NCBI GenBank assembly: GCA_025457865.1
Contig: JALOTP010000022.1
Location: 1 to 46,785 of the forward strand
DNA from: Thermoplasmatota archaeon
GTDB lineage: Archaea; Thermoplasmatota; Penumbrarchaeia; Penumbrarchaeales; Penumbrarchaeaceae
Length of the DNA stretch: 46,785 bases
Direction: 5' to 3'
Notes under the pieces: generated by a model
What the model was told of the DNA's origin: nothing
Seen by the model: the letters and a program-made list of their open reading frames with translations, nothing else
Database searches by the model: none
Position numbers and translations under genes: made by a program
Shown here: in pieces, positions 41,944-46,785 of the stretch
Layout: each line of letters opens with the position of its first letter
How positions within the stretch are numbered: position 1 is the stretch's first letter

Positions 41944-43098
41944 TCAGAGCGCTCCCAATATACTGTCCAGGTTCTGAGCTATGACCTTCTTCTGGACCTC
42001 CGGAGCACCCTCCCCTATAAGGGACACTATGGAATCATGGGGATAGTCCGATATGGGGTTCTGCACTATGACCCCTCTTGCACCCATTGTTATGACACCC
42101 CACAGCGTTATCTTCATGCCCTCTTCCGTGTTGAAGAGCTTCGCAAGGGATGCATAATGCTTGAAGTCCCGGCCGGAATCGGCTTCGTATGCCGCTTTCT
42201 GTATCAGCAACCATCCCGCTTGAAGGCGGGCGATGTTCTCAGAGAACTCGTAGGTCTTTGATTCATGTTCGAACAGCGTCCTACCGAATGCCTTCCTCTT
42301 GACGGCATGCCCGTAAGCATGTTCGAAGGCACCAAGCGCAGCACCGAAGGCAAGGGAGGACACACCTATCCTGCCGTTGTTGAAGAGCTCCATCGTCTGG
42401 TAGAACCCCCTTCCTTTCTGACCTAGCAGGTTCTCCTTGGGCACTATGACATCCTCGAAGTTAAGGGTGCACAGGTGGGACCCCTTCCAGCCGTACTTCT
42501 TCAAGCGGGTCCTGGTCAACCCCTCGGTGTCTCCCGGCGTTATGAACATGGAGACCCTCCTGTGCTGCTTCTCAGAGGTCGGCCCTGTCACGGCCGTGAA
42601 TATGATGTCATCAGCAAGATCGGCGCTGGTGATGTAGGCCTTCATCCCGTTCACGAGATAGTGGTCCCCCTTCTCTTCTGCCGTCAGCTTGATGGCCGAT
42701 GCATCGGACCCCGCCGAGGGCTCTGTATTGGCAAAGGCGAAAAGCCTCTTACCTTCGATGCCGGGTCCGAGATACTCCTTCTTCTGTTCTTTGCTCCCGA
42801 AGAGATAGAACGCTTCGTTCCCCAGATTGGCCTGGACGAAGGTGGCAATGCCTAGACCCCCCGATAATTTGGAAAGCTCCCTGTAGAGATGGATGTTCTG
42901 GAGCCATGGAACGGGAACGATCGCATCCCCTTCCCTTCCGAACCCCAGCATCATCTCGCTCCCGAATATCTCAAAGAGCTCCCTCGGGGTCGTATCCTTC
43001 TCCCTCCACTCCGGGAACCTGGGAGCTATCCTTTCTTCTATCACCCGTCTTACCCGGTCCCTGAAGGACCTCTCCTCGTTCGATAGCCCTAGATCCAA
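41944..43098 (-). CDS. Acyl-CoA dehydrogenase with a variant active-site loop
   Basis: 384 aa from TTG 43098, chosen because GGGGTGA lies just upstream and the family N-terminus (DLGLSNEERSFRDRVR) starts there; ATGs at 43140 and 43167 are alternatives. The flavin- and substrate-binding segments ANTEPSAGSDASAI and YITSADLADDII are typical. The active-site loop, usually YEGTSE in this locus, here reads GEGAPEVQ; the glutamate is retained at the aligned position but the tyrosine and Thr-Ser are replaced. This suggests a different acyl substrate, such as a branched or cyclic one. It stands opposite the thiolase operon. Catalysis needs an electron-transfer flavoprotein, not found in the window. 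Confidence 0.88.
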   Translation of the reverse strand: MDLGLSNEERSFRDRVRRVIEERIAPRFPEWREKDTTPRELFEIFGSEMMLGFGREGDAIVPVPWLQNIHLYRELSKLSGGLGIATFVQANLGNEAFYLFGSKEQKKEYLGPGIEGKRLFAFANTEPSAGSDASAIKLTAEEKGDHYLVNGMKAYITSADLADDIIFTAVTGPTSEKQHRRVSMFITPGDTEGLTRTRLKKYGWKGSHLCTLNFEDVIVPKENLLGQKGRGFYQTMELFNNGRIGVSSLAFGAALGAFEHAYGHAVKRKAFGRTLFEHESKTYEFSENIARLQAGWLLIQKAAYEADSGRDFKHYASLAKLFNTEEGMKITLWGVITMGARGVIVQNPISDYPHDSIVSLIGEGAPEVQKKVIAQNLDSILGAL

Positions 43099-43193
43099 GC
43101 TTTCACCCCATCGCTCACTCGAGCATCGAGTAGATATCATTAACCGTTGAAATGTGATGGTGACCATTCCGAATGCGGCACTGTGGATATCCC

Positions 43194-43221
43194 AAAATTA
43201 TAAGTAACTGGATTTATTAGC
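43194..43221. promoter_or_regulatory. Back-to-back TATA elements for two divergent genes
   Basis: AAAATTATAAG (43194-43204) serves the minus-strand acyl-CoA dehydrogenase, giving a leader of about 75 nt. GATTTATTAGC (43211-43221) lies about 25 bp before the GTG start at 43241 on the plus strand. Confidence 0.45.
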
Positions 43222-43240
43222 ACCTAAAGAGGTAGATAGT

Positions 43241-43561
43241 GTGCCCAGGGCCCCGGGTTCAAGGAACGACAACAGGGATAAAAGAAGGAGACCCAATCAG
43301 GGGGACAGGACACGACGACCCCTTTTGAACCTGGGAAGGATAGATTATTTCAAGTACGACCTGAACGAGATAATCAATGGGGCCAAGATCGACGACAACC
43401 TCGTCGGTTCCTTCAAGGCGACCATCATAGCAAAATCATCGAAGATCTCCATCCAGGCAGCAAAGGACTATCTCACTGAGGTCCAAGGACGAGAGGGTAT
43501 CACCAAGGAGACCTGTGAGAGGATCTGCAGGCTGCTGGAAAGGTACACGATGTACCGTTGA
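43241..43561 (+). CDS. Small basic protein of unknown function, 106 aa
   Basis: Starts at GTG 43241; GAGGT lies 7 nt upstream and a TATA-like element 25 bp upstream. The first about 28 residues are Arg/Asn/Asp-rich and look disordered (SRNDNRDKRRRPNQGDRTRR), as in nucleic-acid-binding tails. Residues about 34-106 are helical (LGRIDYFKYDLNEIINGAKI ... ITKETCERICRLLERYTMYR) and may form a compact bundle. No family is recognised. It lies between two acyl-CoA dehydrogenase genes, divergent from one and convergent with the other; a link to fatty-acid metabolism, for example as a regulator, is possible but unproven. Confidence 0.65.
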   Translation: MPRAPGSRNDNRDKRRRPNQGDRTRRPLLNLGRIDYFKYDLNEIINGAKIDDNLVGSFKATIIAKSSKISIQAAKDYLTEVQGREGITKETCERICRLLERYTMYR

Positions 43562-43580
43562 ACTCCCGGTCCAATCCTGT

Positions 43581-45227
43581 CTATGCCTTCTTGAAAACAC
43601 CCTTCAACTTCTCGGCGACCAGTTCCATATCCACCCTGGTCCCCTTTTGAGCATCGCTTATCGTATCCATGCTGAGCCTCTTTGAGATTTCAGCCGATGA
43701 GCCGTCACCATACCCGAGAACGAGCTTCAGCCCGTCCTGAGCGACCCTGATGGCCGCTGTCCTGGAATACAGCCTGCTCATCGTCTGCCAGCATTCCCTG
43801 TCGAACTTAACGGCCTTGGAGTACTCCGGTTCGGCGGCTTTATTGCAGAATACCGCAGCGGTCTCTGCGTACATCACAAGCTCTCCGAGCCTCATCAGGA
43901 CATGCTGGTTCCTGGTGAGCTTCTGTTCCCTGCATAGTTCGAACACCTCTCCCACAGCCCGGAGGGCCAGGGCGGCCGCTGAGGCGCCTACCATCGGCTC
44001 CCGGGCCTGGAGCGTGTCCATCGCCTTTGCAAGGTCGGAGAAATAACCCCCCCTTGTCTTAAGATGCTCCTGCCACCTGTCACGGGCTATGGTCATCTCC
44101 AGTATCTCGCTGGTCCCCTCGTAGATGGTCGTAATCTTGACATCGCGCTTTATCTTCTCTATGACCATCTCCTTCACATACCCATACCCGCCAAGTGCCT
44201 GAATGGACGCTTCGGCTGCGGCGTTCCCGGCCTCCGATGCGGACAATTTCGCTATGGCCCCTTCAGTCGCCAGGCTGTGGCTGTCCGACCCGTCCAGTCT
44301 GTGGGCGATCTCCTCTATGTATGCCCTTGAGGCCTCGAGCCGGACCGCATGGGGGACTATGAGCTTGTGCATGTAACCCTGTTTATCGGAAAGGGGCCCT
44401 CCTGCCTGGACCCGCCCCTGAGCGTAGCTGATAGCCCTCCCCAGGGCATCCCAGCCCCCACCCAGCCCGAAGGCTGCCACCATTAGCCTTGTGTTACCAA
44501 ATACCGCCTGGGCCTGTGTAAGTCCCTGGCCTTCTTCCAGACCGACCAGGTTCTCAGCGGGAACATAGACATTGTCCATCGAGAACGCTACGGTGTTCGA
44601 GGCCCTGATACCGTGCTTGTCCTCAGGGTTGTTGAACTCCATACCGGCAGTGCCTTTCTCCACGATGAACCAACCCACAGCCTTGGTGTCCCTGGCAAGT
44701 ATCAGGTAGAGGTCGGCGATCCCGCCGTTAGATATCCACTGCTTGTTGCCCGAGATCCTATATCCTACGGTCTTACCACCCTCGACAACAGGGACAGCAA
44801 TGGTCTTGAGGGACCCCAGATCGCTCCCGGCTTCCGCCTCTGTTGCTCCGTAGGCGCACAGCAGGCATTCGTTGGCGACCCTGGTGAACCACTTCTGCTT
44901 CTGTTCGGGGGTCCCTCCGACAGCCAGAGGGTCAAGGCCAAGGAATGTCGCAAAGACCGATGTCGCTATCCCCAGGTCGATGGATGCCAGAAGCTCGCAT
45001 ACCTGGTACATGTCAAAATTGCCAGCACCTATCCCCCCGAACTCAGGAGGTATGAGCAGCAGATGTATCCCGAGCTTGGTCGGGTCGTACATATCCCTTA
45101 CAGATTCCTTAGGAAGATGGCCCTCCCTGTCTATCCTCAAGAGAACGTCCTGGGGGAAGTTCCTCCTGGCATACTCTTTGATGCTGCTTAACATCATTTC
45201 CCTCATGGACTCATCCATTCCTACCAT
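43581..45227 (-). CDS. Large acyl-CoA dehydrogenase with C-terminal extension
   Basis: 548 aa, about 160 longer than the standard enzyme. The catalytic core holds GATEAEAGSDLGSL, KQWISNGGIADL and IYEGTSEILEMTIARD with the catalytic glutamate. After it, a helical C-terminal domain (about 390-548) resembles the extension of very-long-chain acyl-CoA dehydrogenases and related family members. It therefore may prefer longer acyl chains than the 379-aa paralogue at 45423. GAGGTG lies 7 nt before ATG 45227, and an A/T-rich TATA region (AAAGATATAATTG, 45315-45327) lies about 95 bp upstream. It is divergent from the 45423 gene, with which it shares the 195-bp intergenic region. Confidence 0.92.
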   Translation of the reverse strand: MVGMDESMREMMLSSIKEYARRNFPQDVLLRIDREGHLPKESVRDMYDPTKLGIHLLLIPPEFGGIGAGNFDMYQVCELLASIDLGIATSVFATFLGLDPLAVGGTPEQKQKWFTRVANECLLCAYGATEAEAGSDLGSLKTIAVPVVEGGKTVGYRISGNKQWISNGGIADLYLILARDTKAVGWFIVEKGTAGMEFNNPEDKHGIRASNTVAFSMDNVYVPAENLVGLEEGQGLTQAQAVFGNTRLMVAAFGLGGGWDALGRAISYAQGRVQAGGPLSDKQGYMHKLIVPHAVRLEASRAYIEEIAHRLDGSDSHSLATEGAIAKLSASEAGNAAAEASIQALGGYGYVKEMVIEKIKRDVKITTIYEGTSEILEMTIARDRWQEHLKTRGGYFSDLAKAMDTLQAREPMVGASAAALALRAVGEVFELCREQKLTRNQHVLMRLGELVMYAETAAVFCNKAAEPEYSKAVKFDRECWQTMSRLYSRTAAIRVAQDGLKLVLGYGDGSSAEISKRLSMDTISDAQKGTRVDMELVAEKLKGVFKKA

Positions 45228-45387
45228 CTATCGCACCTCTTTCGGGGGACTGTCATAAACCTAGAAACCTTGACCGTCCCGGACCAAACACCTTCTTGAA
45301 GCGGTGAACAATTATATCTTTTTGCATATCTAAGGTTCGACGATAAGTGAAGTTTTGGATATTAAGGCCGCATAAATGGTCCTCGAA

Positions 45388-45398
45388 AAGAAATAAAT
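45388..45398 (+). promoter_or_regulatory. TATA region of the acyl-CoA dehydrogenase at 45423
   Basis: AAGAAATAAAT centred about 30 bp before ATG 45423, consistent with a leaderless start there rather than at the upstream TTG 45402. Confidence 0.5.
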
Positions 45399-45422
45399 CA
45401 TTTGGCAACATTGGCTTGTCCC

Positions 45423-46562
45423 ATGGACTTCGACCTCACCCCCGCTCAGACCTTGGCCCGAACGACCATCAGGGAGTTCGCCGACAAAGAGATCGTTCCA
45501 AAGGCCAGGACCATAGACGAGAACAGTGAATACCCCTCTGACATCATAGCTAAGCTAGGAAAGCTCGGTTTCATGGGGATCATGGTCCCAAAGGAATATG
45601 GGGGAGGTGGCTTCGATACGGTCACATATGCAATGGCTATAGAGGAGATCTCAAAGGCTTGTGCTTCGACCGGTGCCCTTGTTTCGGTCCACAACTCCTT
45701 TTGTCCTTACATGATCTACAAGTGGGGGACCGAGGAGCAGAAGAGAAAGTATCTCCCTATGCTTGCAGGTGGTGATGTCTATGGAGCATTCGCGGGGACC
45801 GAACCAGAAGCAGGGTCCGACCTGGGCTCCATGAGGACGACTGCTGAGCTTCGAGGCGATGTCTATGTCATCAATGGCAGCAAGACGTTCATAACCGGCG
45901 GGCCCAAAGCGGGTGTGGTGATAGTGTTCGCAGCCACAAACAAGGCCCAGGGACCAAAGGGGATCACGGCTTTCATAGTCGAGAGTTCATTTAAAGGGTT
46001 CAAGGTCGGGAATACCCTGAAAAAAATGGGGATCAATGGGTCATTGACCTCCGAGCTCATCTTCGAGGATATGGAGGTCCCGAAGGGTAATATCCTCGGC
46101 AAGGAGGGGGACGGATTCAAGCTTGCTCTTGCGGCAATCGACGGCGGCAGGATCGGTATAGCTGCCCAGGCAGTAGGTATTGCCCAGGCGGCATTGGAAG
46201 CATCCGTATCCTATTCGAAGAAGAGGGTCCAGTTCGGTGCACCCATAGCCAATCTCCAAGCCATCCAGTGGATGCTCGCTGAGATGGCTACCAAGGTAGA
46301 AGCGTCACGGCTCCTCACCTACAGGGCAGCCCTATTGAAGGACCAGGGTGGCAGGTTCTCCAAAGAGGCGGCCATGGCAAAGCTCCTAGCCAGCGAATCC
46401 GCCGTTTGGTGCGCCCACAAGGCCGTTCAGGTCCATGGCGGTTACGGTTACATGAAGGACCATAACATCGAGAGGTACTACAGGGACGCAAGGATCACGG
46501 AGATCTATGAAGGGACCTCCGAAGTGCAGAAGCTGGTCATTGCCTCCAGCCTTTTAAGGTGA
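45423..46562 (+). CDS. Short/medium-chain acyl-CoA dehydrogenase
   Basis: 379 aa from ATG 45423, the usual length. The full set of family signatures is present: AFAGTEPEAGSDLGSM, the flavin segment KTFITGGPKAGVV, KRVQFGAPIANLQAIQ, QVHGGYGYMKDHNIERYYRD and IYEGTSEVQKLVIA, where the Glu after Tyr is the catalytic base. The closest pattern is that of butyryl-/short-chain acyl-CoA dehydrogenases. It removes the alpha and beta hydrogens of acyl-CoA and passes electrons to electron-transfer flavoprotein. It is monocistronic and divergent from the long acyl-CoA dehydrogenase. Confidence 0.95.
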   Translation: MDFDLTPAQTLARTTIREFADKEIVPKARTIDENSEYPSDIIAKLGKLGFMGIMVPKEYGGGGFDTVTYAMAIEEISKACASTGALVSVHNSFCPYMIYKWGTEEQKRKYLPMLAGGDVYGAFAGTEPEAGSDLGSMRTTAELRGDVYVINGSKTFITGGPKAGVVIVFAATNKAQGPKGITAFIVESSFKGFKVGNTLKKMGINGSLTSELIFEDMEVPKGNILGKEGDGFKLALAAIDGGRIGIAAQAVGIAQAALEASVSYSKKRVQFGAPIANLQAIQWMLAEMATKVEASRLLTYRAALLKDQGGRFSKEAAMAKLLASESAVWCAHKAVQVHGGYGYMKDHNIERYYRDARITEIYEGTSEVQKLVIASSLLR

Positions 46563-46595
46563 TATCTCCGGTCCATCTACCATCAGATATGTCCT

Positions 46596-46785
46596 TTATT
46601 GTGATCCTGGTCCTTGATAGCTTGCTTGCATTTGAGCGTCCATTGGTTGCGCTGCCATTGGCTGCGCCGACATAGGCATCGCTGCTTCGGGCTGGACCGG
46701 AACCGCTCCGGCCGGTGCCGCCGGCAACGCCGCACTCCCAGGTACCGTCCCTGGCAATGCCACTGGCCGACCCTCGGACGCTGAC
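46596..46785 (-). CDS. Partial: Ala/Pro/Gln/Met-rich C-terminal tail of an unidentified protein
   Basis: An open minus-strand frame enters at the right edge and ends at TAA 46596-46598 after 62 codons. The sequence is low-complexity (for example PAAPAGAVPVQPEAAMPMSA, then repeated 'QPM' and a final YQGPGSQ), as expected of a disordered C-terminal tail. Similar Pro-rich inward tails end the TIGR03790-type protein in this window, so a membrane-anchored surface protein is one possibility. The rest of the gene lies outside the window and its function cannot be judged. It converges with the acyl-CoA dehydrogenase gene, 33 bp between stops. Confidence 0.65.
   Translation of the reverse strand, partial: SASEGRPVALPGTVPGSAALPAAPAGAVPVQPEAAMPMSAQPMAAQPMDAQMQASYQGPGSQ

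Noticed and set aside
1-46785. tRNA, rRNA, CRISPR arrays, transposases, integrases and phage genes.
   Set aside because: I looked for T-loop-like sequences, regularly spaced direct repeats with unique spacers and characteristic protein motifs on both strands and found none. The GGTTCAA-like strings near 8610-8635 lie at the junction of two coding genes and cannot form a cloverleaf.

Overview
The window reads as archaeal, most likely from an uncultivated heterotrophic Thermoplasmatota lineage (phylum placement is inference). The direct evidence is eIF5A with a hypusination site, the archaeal Nog1 GTPase, archaeosine synthase ArcS, a Holliday junction resolvase, a geranylgeranyl reductase-type lipid enzyme, and A/T-rich TATA elements about 25 bp upstream of many starts (often leaderless). 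Inner operon genes carry GGAGG/GGTGAG ribosome sites. No rRNA, tRNA, CRISPR array, transposase or integrase was found.

Layout. 1-3363 (minus) is a large secreted FG-GAP/VCBS-type protein running off the left edge. 3622-6956 holds a divergent pair: an F420/NADP-type oxidoreductase and a NosD-like beta-helix surface protein. 6980-10916 (minus) is a three-gene redox operon: a 767-aa anchored protein with a CXXCH haem site, a second CXXCH protein fused to a ferric-reductase-like two-b-haem membrane domain, and a 138-aa WWD haem-handling protein. 11045-12050 holds an isochorismatase-fold protein, a structured-looking intergenic stretch and a 56-aa lysine-rich protein. 12051-14818 (minus) is a ferrous-iron operon (FeoB, a four-helix membrane protein, a FeoC-like protein) behind a DtxR-type iron box.

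14873-16126 is a divergent RAD55/KaiC-like ATPase and Toprim pair sharing one TATA region. 16133-24112 (minus) carries ArcS, an unknown protein, a double TFIIB-type zinc finger, Nog1 and a 1369-aa TIGR03790-type surface protein. 24189-26108 (minus) has Hjc, agmatinase and eIF5A. 26467-33900 holds three more surface or beta-sandwich proteins. 33900-35470 is a lower-GC patch with a zinc-ribbon protein, a frameshifted membrane gene and its intact neighbour. 35514-38933 has an MCT1-like PUA protein, FolC, a geranylgeranyl reductase and a 44-aa ORF. 39102-46562 is a fatty-acid beta-oxidation locus: thiolase, 3-hydroxyacyl-CoA dehydrogenase, enoyl-CoA hydratase and three acyl-CoA dehydrogenases. The last 190 bases are the C-terminal tail of another minus-strand gene.

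How it fits together. The cell looks like a fatty-acid-oxidising heterotroph with a heavily decorated envelope: the surface proteins share Ig/cadherin/PKD-like modules, end in one membrane helix and extend charged or Pro-rich tails inward. The most unusual unit is the cytochrome operon: dedicated c-type haem proteins, a transmembrane b-haem wire and a minimal WWD protein suggest a compact electron-export or Fe(III)-reduction system. It lies about 2 kb from an iron-regulated FeoB operon, so reductive iron uptake is a reasonable but untested reading.
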